From positions 3,804,207 through 3,868,206 of the forward strand of contig CALNVZ010003426.1 of assembly GCA_940671915.1 (NCBI GenBank): 64,000 bases of DNA, written 5' to 3'. The notes beneath the pieces are model-generated. The model ran no database searches. It had not been told where the DNA came from and saw nothing but the letters and a program-made list of their open reading frames with translations. Position numbers and translations under genes: made by a program. Source of the DNA: Paracentrotus lividus. Lineage: Eukaryota; Echinodermata; Echinoidea; Camarodonta; Echinidae. Shown here piece by piece: positions 40,441 to 54,100 of this stretch; within the stretch, counting starts at the first letter, position 1; every line of letters begins with the position of its first letter.

Positions 40441-40802
40441 GGTGTGCGTCCCAGAAAGAGTGGAACCCGAATGGTCAGTCATTTTTTACTCGGTGAAAAC
40501 GAGCAATTGATGAAATATCAAGTGCGTCCTTGTTGCTTTCATTTGACATCTAAGAGTTACGCAAAGATGAGAAAGAAGTGTTTGAAAATTACTTGTAAAT
40601 ATGAGTTGTTGCTATAAGGAAAATTACTCGGGGAGGGGGTGGTGACATTATACATTGTTCTTTGTTTTTGTCGGGATTATTTCATTAAATCCATCAATGA
40701 TAGTCATGAATACAAAAAGTTGTTGGTTTCAGTGCTCTGATCAGTGAAAAAAGATATTGACAACTAAAATTAATTTCGCATATGCTTTGCCCTTCCCCCT
40801 CT

Positions 40803-40845
<43 letters not shown>

Positions 40846-42271
40846 TTTTGTATTTGGCGTCATAAACAATTGAAGAAAATATAAACTTAAACATTATGCA
40901 TGTTGTTGTTTAATAAGAAAAATTACTAATCATTAATGTCCCGTTTTTTTGTTTTTTGTTTTTTTTCAGTCGCATGCACTGAAGGACCTATATTTTTATG
41001 CCTCCGCCAACGTGCAATCGACATGTTTCAGGGTCTTAATTTCTCTCCCTGATGACCAGAATGATAGAATTTTAAGCACCTTTTGGGGTCTAAAATTCGT
41101 TTAGCTTCTCGTTAATATGTATCAAAATATAAGCGGGATTTGTCCATAAAAATTAATTGAATGCAAGCCATAATACTTGGGGTCCCCATTTATGCGATGC
41201 ACTGTTGTAGCTATGGTTAGGACACGAAACAATAACCATGATAACAAATGAAAATTTCTCAGAATACATAAAAATATAAATATGGCCGCAGTGGCTGATC
41301 CAGGCGAGGGGGAGGGACTCATATTTCTTTATTAAAAAAAAAATGAATTTGCCGATTTGTGCCCCTATCTTTTATTTCCTTTACTCGTGAGTCTTAATAG
41401 CGTCACTACATTATATCACATTAAAGATTTCATCACGGGTCACTGATCTTGGTTAACAATTCAGTCTTTATGAGTAATCACCTTGAGCATTTAAAAAAAA
41501 AATGGATAATGGCGCTAAATAAGTCGCAGATATTATTATTATCATTATTATTTTATTGTATCTTATTTATTTATTCATTCTTTTGTTGCCATATGCAGCT
41601 TTAAATTATAGGCGTGCATGAGTCACGAGGGCGCGACAGCTTGTTTTAATTTTCGATTGGCATGCGTGAATCAAAGAAGACATGGTGGGACGCGTGTGCT
41701 CCCCAGTAGGCCTATACCAAAAGTTTTTTTGGGGGGAAGATGCCTGAAAATTACCCCCCCCCCGCTCCCCCAAAAATAATTGAAAAGGTTACACAGGCCT
41801 AATTACTTCGAAGACACCAAAAATGTGAGTTATGCGAGCCAACCCAAAGACAAAATAACTAATTTCAAACGCCAGATTGACGAAAATGTATTAATTTGAT
41901 TGGTTTAATGACACCGATTCCCAGGAAAGCAAGACTTGGACACTTTTTGCACAAAATGGGAAATATCTAGGCAGTTGTTTTGGAACTATATGACGAGCGT
42001 GAATGTAGAAGCCAATTTACTACCTCCAACTTCCTATCCAACAGTGTCCGCGAGAGGGCGCTATATTTTCTTGTTTAATGAAAAATCGAGCTGGCTATGC
42101 CTATGTTTTGAGACCAACAGTGAGAAGATGAGTAAATTGTCTTTAAATTACTACTAGACATTAGTTAGCCCAATTTTTACCCTTTTCTCTGCTAACGTTT
42201 CGAAATCTAAAATTAACACACGAGTCAAGGGGGAAATATTTACCGCTGTGAAACCTATCCGACTAGACTCT
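40441..42271. other. Gene-free stretch with a long T run
   Basis: Mostly unique AT-rich sequence with a T run at about 40806-40844 and short C tracts near 41754. No exon or inverted-repeat element was recognised. Confidence 0.5.
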
Positions 42272-43226
42272 ACGATTATGTAGAGTACCTATACAGTGCG
42301 TCCCAAAAAGAACTATACACTTTTGAAATGGCTGCCAAATAAAAAATATATGATTTTAGGTAATGAAATTTGCATGTATGGAAAGCTCATTATCCCAACT
42401 TTCATATGACACCAAAAAGTCCAAAAATAAGTCATGCATGAATGAGCAGCATTCACTTTTGTAAAGGCTTTGGAAATTAGGGTGCGCAGGAATTGCCCTA
42501 CCAATTTGTATGAGGAAAAGTCATTTGGAGCTTATGGAATTGAGGATGATATGCAGAACTACTGATCATTATGATGAGTTGGGGTTTGCTAAGTGAAATT
42601 TGTGGAATTGGGGATTACAATTTCATGCATGAGTGAACAGGAATATGTATTTCCTATTGTTGCATTGTAACTTTCCTAGGTGTATTCAGTGGTGTGTTAG
42701 TGGTATAGTCAGGGTGGGGTGCAGAACAGGTGAGATGCAGGGTAATTTTTTGATCACTTTTGATGATCGTTTTCATGATCTTTTGGATTGTCTGAATGTC
42801 CAACATCAGCGACATTCTTTTTTTTTCTTCAACAAACAGGTTGTGCATCGAAAGAGAAGGAGGACACGTTGAGCATTGAACGTACGGACCTTTATTTTCA
42901 TTTTGCACTATCAGGTTTTTTCCCCCCTCCTTTTTGTTTTGTTACAGGATTGATGAAACACTTGTAAAATCGAAAAGAACAAAATTCAACTGAAAATAAA
43001 GACTGACATGTTAATTTCACAAATTTGTTTTACACTGTACCATATTCCTTTACAAAAGTCCAAATTGCTAAAAATGACTGGATAGTTGGTTGGTTGATCA
43101 ATTGAGTTGATTGATTTATTGGATAACAGTAAGACATGGTGATTGAAATAACTGTACATGTATGAAGATGATGTAATGCTTGATTGATTAGTTGAAACAT
43201 TTGGAGACTGGTACACTGTACGTTGT

Positions 43227-43836
43227 TTAAAGGACTCATCCGGGTTGGAGTTTGCTTTATAAGGAAAATAAAGTAAAAATTAAAAAAGCACAACACTGAA
43301 AATTTCATCAAAATCGGATAAGAAATAGCAAAGTTATGAATTTTCTTAGGTTTTGAATTTTTTAGGAAACAGTTCTTCAAATTGGCAAACTGATGATGTC
43401 TCAGTCCCCCTACTTTCTTTGTTTTTTATTGTATGAAATATCAATTATCAAGATTTTATGCCCCAAGGACATAAAAACACGGATTAATCCTTGTGGAATG
43501 TTCAAGGTCACAAGTGCTTTTACTTATTTCAGTATGAGGGACAGATTTTCTTTATGTAATATATGAAAAAATGAGATAAATAGGATTTCATATAATAAAA
43601 TACACAAGAAATAGGGGGACTGTGACATCATCAGTTTGCTCATTTGAATATTCAAATATTCAAATGAGACAATGAGACAATTGCCAAGAACTGTTTTACA
43701 AAATAAAATCACGACCTAAAAAATGCATAACTTTGTTATTTTTCATCCGATTTTGATGAAATTTTTTGTGTTGTGCTTGATGAATTTTACTTAATTTTAC
43801 AAAACTTTTTCATTTCAGCCCGGACTCCTCCTTTAA
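43227..43836. mobile_element. Nested foldback element, TTAA-bounded
   Basis: TTAAAGGACTCATCCGGG on the left is mirrored by CCCGGACTCCTCCTTTAA on the right. The arms pair for more than 100 bases (for example GATGATGTCTCAGTCCCC with GGGACTGTGACATCATC). It starts with the same TTAAAGGA as the foldback at 33441, so the two may share a family. Confidence 0.7.
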
Positions 43837-44017
43837 GTGATTGCTAGCTGGGTGTTGATTGTCTAATTTATGTGACTGATTGATTGATAGCTTGATAGAT
43901 TGTCATCAACCATCCTAATTTGGGTAAATGTGAGTAGACCGGGATGCGGAAAGGTAGTCAGGATATTTTGAGTAGAAACCAATGAATATGAATGGTCAAA
44001 AACACACCCATGCAAAA

Positions 44018-44181
44018 AAGAGACAGATAGATAGAGAGAGAGGGAGGGAGACAGGGAGAGAAAGAAAGAAGAGGGAGGGAGGGAGAGAGGGATGAAGAGG
44101 AAGGGAGAGAAAAGGAAGAGAGAGAGAGAGAGAGAGGGATGAAGAGGAAGGGAGAGAAAAGGAAGAGAGAGAGAGAGAGAT
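44018..44181. repeat. GA microsatellite
   Basis: (GA)n and GGGA-rich low-complexity sequence within the larger foldback element. Overlapping open frames are artefacts. Confidence 0.9.
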
Positions 44182-44985
44182 TAAACACACCACTGAAGGA
44201 CCTCACTAAATATACCTTGGAAAGTTACAATGCAACAATAGGAAATACATATTCCTGTTCACTCATGCATGAAATTGTAATCCCCAATTCCACAAATTTC
44301 ACTTAGCAAACCCCAACTCATCATAATTGATCAGTAATTCGCATATCATCCTCAATTCCATAAGCTCCAAATGACTTTCTCATACAAATTGGTAGGGCAA
44401 TTCCTGCGCACCCTAATTTCCATACCCTTTACAAAAGTGAACGCTGCTCATTCATGCATGACTTATTTTCGGACTTTTTGGTGTCATATGAAAGTTGGGA
44501 TAATGAGCTTTTCATACATGTTAATTTCATTACCTAAAATCATATATTTTTTATTTGGCAGCCATTTCAAAAGTGTATAGTTCTTTTTGGGACGCCCTGT
44601 ATAGGTACTCTACGATTATGTTGTGTGTCGCGCCCTCTACGGTCACAAATATTTTAGCTTTGATCGAGCTAGCTAGCTCCGATCATATCCGAGACGAGAT
44701 ACAGAGCAAAATTATTTATTTTGCTCTAAATTGAGTCCTTGAGATGAGCAGTGCCCTATTTTACATCATCATCATCATGATTCTCAGTTTTAGATGACCA
44801 AATTTTAGTGAAGGGAGACTTTATTAAGCATCAGATGTACGCCAGTTTTGGTTTTCCTACATCGGCGATTGACCTCCTCCCGAGCCAAGACCGAACCACC
44901 CAGAAGCAGAGCTTTTCAGCCGAACCCGTCGGCGTAGTAGACATCTGAGCATCCGCTGGTGACTGGAGCGCGAGCGCGGAACAAG

Positions 44986-45101
44986 ATGGTGATTTTGCAA
45001 GAGGGGAAATGCACGGATGTTGTCTTCGTTGTGGAAGGGAATGCTTCACTCGGAGCTTATTTTGATGAACTCAAGGGGAATTATATTCTCCCTACATTAG
45101 T
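44986..45101 (+). CDS. MED25: MED25 exon 1
   Basis: It encodes [20 protein letters not shown] and then [18 protein letters not shown]. The donor is GTAAGT. The first VWA strand has DVVFVVEG instead of the metal-binding DxSxS, as in other MED25 proteins. Confidence 0.93.
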
Positions 45102-48100
45102 GTAAGTAGATCTGGACTATAACACGGTCCTCCAGTTCGGCGCGCGTCCCGCATCGGGACTCCGACTGGGGCAAGAATTTTGAAGTGTGGATGGTGAACT
45201 TGACTTTCCAATTCCGTCACTAATATATATTTCTAACAAATTGCCATTATATCCTATTAAATAAATGGGTTTTTGAATGTCCATTTCACTCTCCTTGCTG
45301 TTTTCAAGTTTACAGTTACAGGGTTCGACTGCAATTATCTCCGAGCAGCCGAGAAACCTATCGCTCGGTCTGCCTAATTTGCATTTTAAAGAAAACAAGT
45401 TTTGCACAGAAAAACCGCTACAAAGGCGTCTAGGGCGAACTGCATGATGTTAATTATGGTTGAAATCAGTAATAAATTGTGAAAAATAGGCTTTTTCGGG
45501 AGCACCCCGAAAAAACCCCAGAAATCGGTAAAAAAGTTGATTATTTTTCACCTTTCTTGAAATTGCCCAAGAACGAAACTTTGATTTGATACAAAGCATA
45601 TCATATCGAAATATTGTACGAAATATCTTTTCATAATATGTTGTCCCACGGAAAAAATCTGTATCAAAGTCATTCAAAATAACCCTCCATCAAGTTACAT
45701 TGTGGTCCCACACACTGTGGTTCGTGATGTAGGCATATTTTGACCGCTATAGCCCCACAAAAATATTCCGCTCTTCTCCCAGCCGTCAATGGCAAGAAAA
45801 CGCTGAAATCAAGCAAAGAAAATGACAAATGTCAAATATAGAACTAATTCATGGGAAAATAATTGAGGATTAATATAACAAAATATAGAGGTTTACTGTC
45901 CTTAAAACTTGCAGTAGGTCATCGCAGCAGGTTTCTCATGGACATATTGCAATATATGGCGAGTGCTTTTCCAAACCTGGAAGTGAGGTGCGGAAATGTG
46001 CATGCGCAAATGAGCGGTTTTTCGTTGATAGATGCAGTTTCCAGGGTTTTTTCAGCGAAATACTCAACATTTAAAGGAAGATTTAGACAAAACTACTGAT
46101 TTCCCAAACACCAAAATGCGCTGGAAGTGAGACTGGTGTATAATGTACAGTATCATGTCTTTTGTTTTTGTTTTCATTTCGTCCCAGACTTGTGTCAGGG
46201 AAAAAATGAAACCTCTCTTGAAAAACAGAAATATACTCGTATTTCTAAAAGTACACAACCATTTTCAATGATATTTGATATGGTGCTTAATATCATCATT
46301 CTTTAAGTTCTTTGGAAGTATCATGAACTTTGGTGATCAAGAAAGAGAGATATAAGCAGGTGAATTTTGGACGATTTTTGCTCTACGCTCAGCGCACGGC
46401 TTCCGTAGCCGTTACGAATTCAAAAGCTTTTACGACTTTACGAGCATATAAGTGGGGTCGCCCACCGGGACTGTTTATACCTTTCTTCTACAGGGTGTAT
46501 CAATAAAATCGGGACAGTTTTGAAAAGTCTGTCAAAATTTTGTTTCTAATTATTATGTCTATATTTTGATGTTAATAGATGCTCTGAAGTCTTATCTTTC
46601 AAATGCCATTTAAAATATTAAGTTTCGTTCATGCTTGAGCGCACAAAGAACGTTTTTGTCGGGGGCTCAAAAAAAGGCTTGCGCACAAAATGGAAGAAAA
46701 TGAGAAATACGATCATCAGACTTTTGCTAATCAGCAGACTTACTCTTAACCCTTTCATTATCTTTGCCATTATTATCGAGTTATGCTATCAAAATTCATT
46801 AACAAAGCTATTTATTTAATTGAATTGTTTTTGTTTTTTGTTTTGTTTTGTTTTGTTTTTCACATGTTAACATGTTATCTTTTGGCATTGAATATTCCTT
46901 CAAACTAAAAAAAAAAAAAAAAAGAGAAAAAAAAAAAAAGAAAGAAAATTGTCAACCCAAGACAAGGGGATTTGGTTGGTTGGTTGTTTATTTGATTGAA
47001 TGATTGCTTTGTTTCTTCGTTTGATTGTTTGATTGATGGATTGATTTATTAATTGATCGATTGATTGAATGAAGGATTGATAGATTGACCATTTTGAATG
47101 ATTGATCGTTTGATTAATGCATTTGTTTCTTTGAATGATTGATCGATTACTTTTTGATTGATTGTTCAAATGATTGATTAAATCGTTGGAAGAATCATAG
47201 GAAATCGACTCAAAAGACTAACATAATTATTGACCAGTGAAAAGTAACAATCAATCCGAATGGGAGTACCTGATTCAGAATAATGATTCAGAATAAATAA
47301 TACCCTTTAAATTTAACCAAAGTTTTTTTATTTTTTTTTTTTTTTTGAACCTCCGACAAGAACTTTCCGTGTTCGCTGAAGCATGAACGAAACAAATAAA
47401 CAAAGCAATCAATCAATCAATCAACAAAAAAAAAACAAGTTTAAAGGAATATTTAGTGTAAAAAGATAACATATTAAAATGAAAACAAAACAATTAAAGT
47501 AAATAAATAGCTTTGAAAGTGATTTTCAAATCATAATTCGAAAAAAAAAATGGCAAAGATAAATAAAAAAATTAGAGGAAGACTGCTGATTAGCAAGAAG
47601 TCTGATGGTCGTAATTCTCAATTTTTCCATTTGTGCGCAAGCCGTTTTTTGAGCCCCCGACAAAAATGTTCTGTGTGTACTCGAGCATGAAAGAAACTCA
47701 TTATTTTTAATTGCATTTGAAAGATAAGACTTCAGAGCATCTATTAACATAAAAATATAGACATCATGATTTGAAACAAAATTTTGACAGACTTTTCAAA
47801 ACTGTCCCGTTTTTATAGATACTCACTGTAGTGTGAAATATACTGTTTCAAATTCATTTCATGAAAGTTCCTGAAGAAATTCGCCAGGGAAAATCAGGAG
47901 TTTTTTTTTGTTGTCATGATAGTGAAATCAAATTTATGGAAAACATATTCTAAATATAACTACATAGGTAGATCTATAGCTGAGGGCTTAAATTTAGAGT
48001 CAATATCTTGCAAAAAGTAAGAAAATTGCTAGCAGCAAAACCATGTTGGGACTGTGGCGAGATTTTAGAGTTAAGACTTTCAGAAAGTGAACTTAATGTT

Positions 48101-51100
48101 TTACTTGTCATTATTCAATAAAGTATGTTTGGTCTGTGGATGTTTCTTCTAAAAAGTTCTAGTTTTTTTTTGCTTTTTTTTAGTTTTATTTCTCTCTTCT
48201 AGGATGAAATATAATATTTTGAATTCAATTTGTGACAAGTTTTTTTTTAAAAGGATTTTTAAGGCATTAGAGAAATAATTAGGGAGTGTTTTTTAATTTT
48301 AATTTTAATTTTTATTTATTTATTTATTTTTTTATTTTGAAATTTTGAAGCTCAGAAATATATTTTGCATTATAAAAATTACTTCCCCTTTTTAATTTTT
48401 CATAGCTTTTTTGGGTATCAATATAAAGTTAAAAAAAAAAAAAAAAATCCTTTTTATGGTACTGTTTTTGTTGTTTGTCTCTATAGAGAAATGGACATTT
48501 TTATATAATTTCTAGGCGCTGTATTCATATTGTTTAGTTTCATGTTATTGATTTATTCCAGTTATAGAATGAAAAAGACATAATGCTAATTCCTCTTGTG
48601 TATGTTTATGCAGGCATTTCAATGGTGGCCCACTCATAGAGTCTGACTTTACAGGAGATGTAAGTACCTACATGTACATGTATGTGATGAATCAGTTGTC
48701 GTAGAAGAAGAATTTTTTTTTAGCAGTGTGTTAATCTTTCATATTTTTTCAAAATCCTTAACAAAGTAATGCTGTGGGAAAGGTGCCATTTACGATAAAC
48801 TTTCAAATTCTTTTTATGTTATTAAAGAAGGATAAAATAGTAAAAACTTATTCTCTTCCAATGCCTGTGCATTCACACTCAATCACTCAATCCCTTGACT
48901 CTTCTGGAGTCGGGAGGGGGGGGGGGGGTTGAGAGCAGAAGCACATTTTTTTCCCCTTCATGCCTTCATGTCAGTTACATTCGACAACAGCTCTGGCATT
49001 GTTATATATGTCTGTACATTTTCAGTCTAGCTTGTTCTTTGACATCCTCTTTGCTTTCATGAGACAAAAATTAGCTCAAATGTTTGTCAGCCCATTGATA
49101 TGTAGTCCTATACAACTTATTTTGATGATAAAACTAATACTGTCCTTTATTTCTGTTTGTTTTGAAATAGTATGGCAAGACCGTTTTCAGCCTTGTTGTG
49201 TTCAACAGTGTGGACTGTTTCCCTGGGCCGGCAATCAGTTGTACAGCACCTACAAGCAATGCCAAGGAGTTCATGAGGACACTCGATAAAATATTGTAAG
49301 TACCTAATCTAACTGTAAATCTACCCATTTATAAATTAAAAGATAGAATCCGCAAAGTCTACAGCTTGGGCATGCATTATTAGTAAGACGAAGCTCTTTT
49401 TCCTAAGGGTTCAGTGTTTTGAATGAAATCAAACATAGGATGCAGGAAAACAAGCTGGTCAATATTAAGAGAGAATCAATAATGAGCTGCAATAACAAGA
49501 GAAGAAATTCTTGTAAAAAAAGAGCCTGGTCTGATAACTTTTGCCCAAGCTGTATTTGTTTTTACTCATGCCCAATTTCTGTAATTTGTGAAAAAATGAA
49601 AGTTTGACTGTTTACTTATTAAAATCTTTAGACTAAGGTTTAATTTCTACATTTTAAGTCGTCAAGAATAAAGGCCATGATGTCTCTTTTTGTTAGTCTG
49701 GGAATGTCCGGAGGATCACCATGTGTTTGATCTTCGATTGGTTTACAAATTTCTTGCCCGCAGATATTGCAATATTTTAATATTCTTTTTTTTTTGTACC
49801 ATTATATTTAGAATATTATACTTTGTTTCTCTTTTTGTTCTAGATTTATTGGTGGAGGAGGTGAAAGTCACAGTCTATTAGCTGAAGGACTGGGTGGGGC
49901 TATGGCAGATATTTGATCACATGAAGATCAGAAGAGAAGCAGGGTAAGTTTTAAACATACAATCGGTAGATGGTGGGGGGGGGGGGTTGAAAAGTTACAG
50001 TCTACTAGCTGAAGGACTGGGTGGGCTATGCAGATATTTGATCACATGAAGATCAGAAGAGAAGCAGGGTAGGTGTAGACATACAATCAGTAGATGATGG
50101 GTGGGGGGGGGGGGGGTTGAAAATCACAGTCTATTAGCTGAAGGACTGGGCGGGGCTATGCAGATATTTGATCACATGAAGATCAGGAGAGAAGCAGGTA
50201 GTGTTAGATAAACAATCAGTGAGATGGATGGGGGGGGGGGGGTTGAAAGTCACAGTCTATTAGCTGAAGGCCGGGTGGGGTATGCAGATATTTGATCACA
50301 TGAAGATCAGGAGAGAAGCAGGGTTAGTTTAGACAACCAAATTACAATCAGTAGATGGTGGGGGAGGGGGGGGGGGAAGAGGAAGGGGGATGGTGTGAAA
50401 GTCACAGTCTATTAGCTGAAGGACTGGGAGGGGCTATGCAATCTTTGATCATATGAAGATCAGAAGAGAAGCAGGGTAGGTGTAGACAAAACAATCGGTC
50501 GGATAGATGTTGGGGGTGGGGTTCGGTGAAGGGGGAGGGGGGGGGGTGGTGTATTCACAGTCTACTAGCTATATGACTGGGCGGGGCTGTGAAGATACTT
50601 GATCATGAATATCAGGAGAAAAGGAGTGTAACAATTGGCTGGGTAGGTGGAAGGGGACAGTGAGAGGGTAGAAGGAAAGGGGGTGGGGCTGGTGAAAGAA
50701 AGTCATAGTTTATTACCCAAAGGACCTATGACCGTATTAGATGTAAATAGGCGTGAATATTCATATTATGAATGACATGCTGTAAAAACTGAAAACAACA
50801 AGGTCAGAAAAGAACCTGACTGAGTTTCAATGTACTCATTCTAACAGACAATGACCACCAGACACACCTTGTCACCACCTCAAAACATCTCCTAGTAGGC
50901 TGGCGAGAGTAAAGTATTGTGGAAGGAGGGTAGTAATCACAATAGGTTAATAGTTTCACTTGAGAGGGCATATAGGGGGTGTGAACAAGTTGTGATTTAC
51001 CCCAGAATTAATTGTTAACTGTACACAATTTGAATATGATTTACAGAGTATGAATGCATTGTATAGAGTAACAGAAAAAAAGCTAATGAATTTCTCTGGA

Positions 51101-54100
51101 TGAGAATTGTTGCACTTTATACGTTTTCTTTCTTCTATCTTTCCTTCAGGACTAAGATAGATAAGATGTGTATCCTGATCACCAACTCACCTCCATTCTC
51201 CATCCCTGCCATGGAATGTGGGCATTACAGTGGCTATACAGCAGAACAACTAGCAGTTCTCATGGGAGAGGTATATATCGTCGGCTGAGAACCAGAAGGG
51301 CGCTATTACCATTGACTTTGTACAGCAATAGCGCCCTTCTGGTTCTCAACAGAACATGTTTATAATGCAATAACGCCCTTCTGGCTTCTGACACACGATA
51401 TGATGTACAATTAATTCTAATTTCATTGACCATGAGACTTCATCATGACCAGTCTCTGGATTTCAGACAAGTCTCTGGAATCTCAATTCTCTGCATGATC
51501 ACATATTTCCATGTTTGCATCGATTTGGGAAATTTGCGATTTGAGAAGAAGTCATTTAATTCAATTTTATAAGGTGACCAGAACACATCTTCATTGAAAG
51601 GTAGAGATCTCACCAGAGTGCACCAGATTGCTTCACTTTGAATGCCAAAATTCAGTTCTTACTGTGGGAGGGGGTTTCTTCATCTCACAACCACTGCCAC
51701 TTCGTGTCTCCATGTCATATCATTAATACTTCTTAGTCTCAAACGGAAAAAAAAGAAAACATAGAACCTAGATTTCATGCTTGCAAGTGCGTGTAAGGCT
51801 TATCTGTCTTCATCACATTGTCTCTCTCTGAAAAATAATTTGTGTTGTAGTGCCTATATTCTATTTCTTGATATTACCTCTATATATGGGCCGCTATTCA
51901 TGTTTTCCTATTAAGTGTTTACATGTCTTACTTCCTAACACGTTTGAATGATCTCATTGTCTTGTAGCGCAATGTCAACCTCTCAGTGATGTCACCGCGT
52001 AAGCTTGGTGTCTTACAACGTCTCTATGACAAGTCTTGTGCAGAACTACAGGTGGTTCCTAACAAAGATTATGCCAAGGATGAAAGACATCTCATTCTCC
52101 TCAAGGGTTTTGAGCTTCAAGGTAACAACAGAAATTCATTAAATAAATCATTAGAGTAGTGCACTCGGCTTTGCTGCATAGGATTGGTTTTACCCAAGTC
52201 AAAATTGAGTGAAGTACAGCTTTGTAGCATCACAGGGGTGGTTTTGGGGCCGATTTGGTTCTGGAGGTTGTAAACATGCAGTCGAATACATTTGTTTAGG
52301 TTATAAAGATTATGTCGCATATTTATTATCGTTTTTAGGACACTTGAATTCGAAAATAGCACCGAGGCTGTCTATATTTGCTTTCATTTCCTCTTTGTTT
52401 CCTTCTAGTTATCTGTATTATTCCTACATTTTCTATTTTTTATTTTAAAGCTTACTACCCACTCATTATGTACTATACACTCTTGTGTTCCATTTTAAAG
52501 TTGGAGTAAAGACACACTACGCTAAAAAGGGACTGCTGCTGTTGTTGTTTTTAGTTGTTTTTTTTTAAGGCATTGTCATTCATTATATGAATATTAACAA
52601 TATTCTCAGACCTGTTTTTGAAAGAAAACAAGAAAAAGAACATTTTAGTGACTTAATTACTTTGCTCTTCTCTGAGAAAAAAAGCCTCGAATATGTAAGA
52701 AGAGAAATAATTGACATTTTGCAATAGTCATGTTTGCTGCAAATCCAAAGTTTCTTCCTGTGTTTCTAAAGTTTTCTATCCGGTAAATGTATCACCATTC
52801 TTCAAAATTTTCACTTGACAAGATGTTTTAAAGCTTAATATTCATCGTTTATCATCTACATTTATTTTTATATGATTTTCCACTTATGTCCTCTTCAGAA
52901 CGTGTACCAGACAGCAAGGAGGGTAAACAGGTGACAGGGAATGCATCACCAAGACGAACACTGCCCTCTAGTGGTATGAAAAACAGTCCTGGTAAGAATC
53001 CGCTCTTAAAGGGATATGATCGTGGAGTGTGTAACATAGAGAACGCTATTCAAATTCTTCTTGCTTCCCTTACTCTTTCAAATATAGTGTAATTGTTTAT
53101 TAATTTGCAAACATCCCAGCATAAGGTTCTCTAAGGTGCAACAAGAAAATTATGCTTTTAAACTATACCTACATGTGACCTATGATCGAACTTGGCAGGT
53201 CACAAAATAAGAGTCAATTCTAGAGCTAAAATGTATAAAGATTTCAGGGATTTGGTTGCTGAAATGTTTGTGAAAGAAAATGAACAGTTTTAACAGTTAT
53301 TTCATTCACTTTATGAGGCACATACATGTATGTCTATATAGACCTTATGCATATGATGTCATAATCTCATAGCGCCCTCCCTCAGGTGATCTAGGAATAC
53401 ACATAAACAGAGTTGTCAGAGAATCGCCAGCTAGCTCACAAACACGTGCATGGCAATGGCCTCAGCCCCCAACTATAGAGGGCTATGATGTCAATGCATA
53501 AGGTCTATTAATGACACCCGCAATAAATTTCAGAATTTTTTACCGGATAGCTGCAGAGATAAGTGTGATGTACCGGACAAAGCATATGGTATTTTGTGTC
53601 ATGCCATTATGATCATAATATGTCAATCTTCTCTTCAGCTATTTAGTGACATTGTGAAATTAGTTTCGGGTATCATCATTCATTACATCAATTTTCCAGG
53701 TCCTGAAAATGACCTACATACTCTTGACTTTATGGTAACCATGTTCTCACCGTCCATTCTGCTAAGGGTGAAAACATGCTCACCGAAACGTTGAGAATGA
53801 GCAGGTCTTTTTTAGGACCAGTCATAACCTTAAGAGCAAATACTTGGTACACAGTGCAATCTTCTACTGCTTATAGTTCTACTGCTTATAGTTCTACTGC
53901 TAGTGAAACCTTCAAAGAATAAGAGTGAGAATTCATGGAGAAGAGACATACTACTCCCCCCCCCCCCAAAAAAAAAAAAAAAAAAAAGGAAAAAAAAAAA
54001 GAAGAACAACAAATTAAACAAACAAACCAACATGAATTATCAATGCAGAGGCTTACATGTATGTATACAAAAATGCAAATGAAATTTATTGAAATCTTTC

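Larger units (their letters stand above)
42282..44611. mobile_element. 2.3 kb foldback element with ~410 bp terminal inverted repeats
   Basis: The left arm starts AGAGTACCTATACAGTGCG and the right arm ends GGTACTCT after CTGTATA. The arms remain complementary for about 400 bases (42282-42700 against 44190-44611). The direct repeat ACGATTATGT flanks both sides (42272-42281 and 44612-44621), a 10-bp target duplication of the length seen with Mutator-like elements, although the CAGTGCGTCCC part resembles mariner ends. There is no transposase. The interior carries a nested foldback (43227-43836) and a GA microsatellite. It lies ~375 bp upstream of the MED25 start. Confidence 0.82.
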
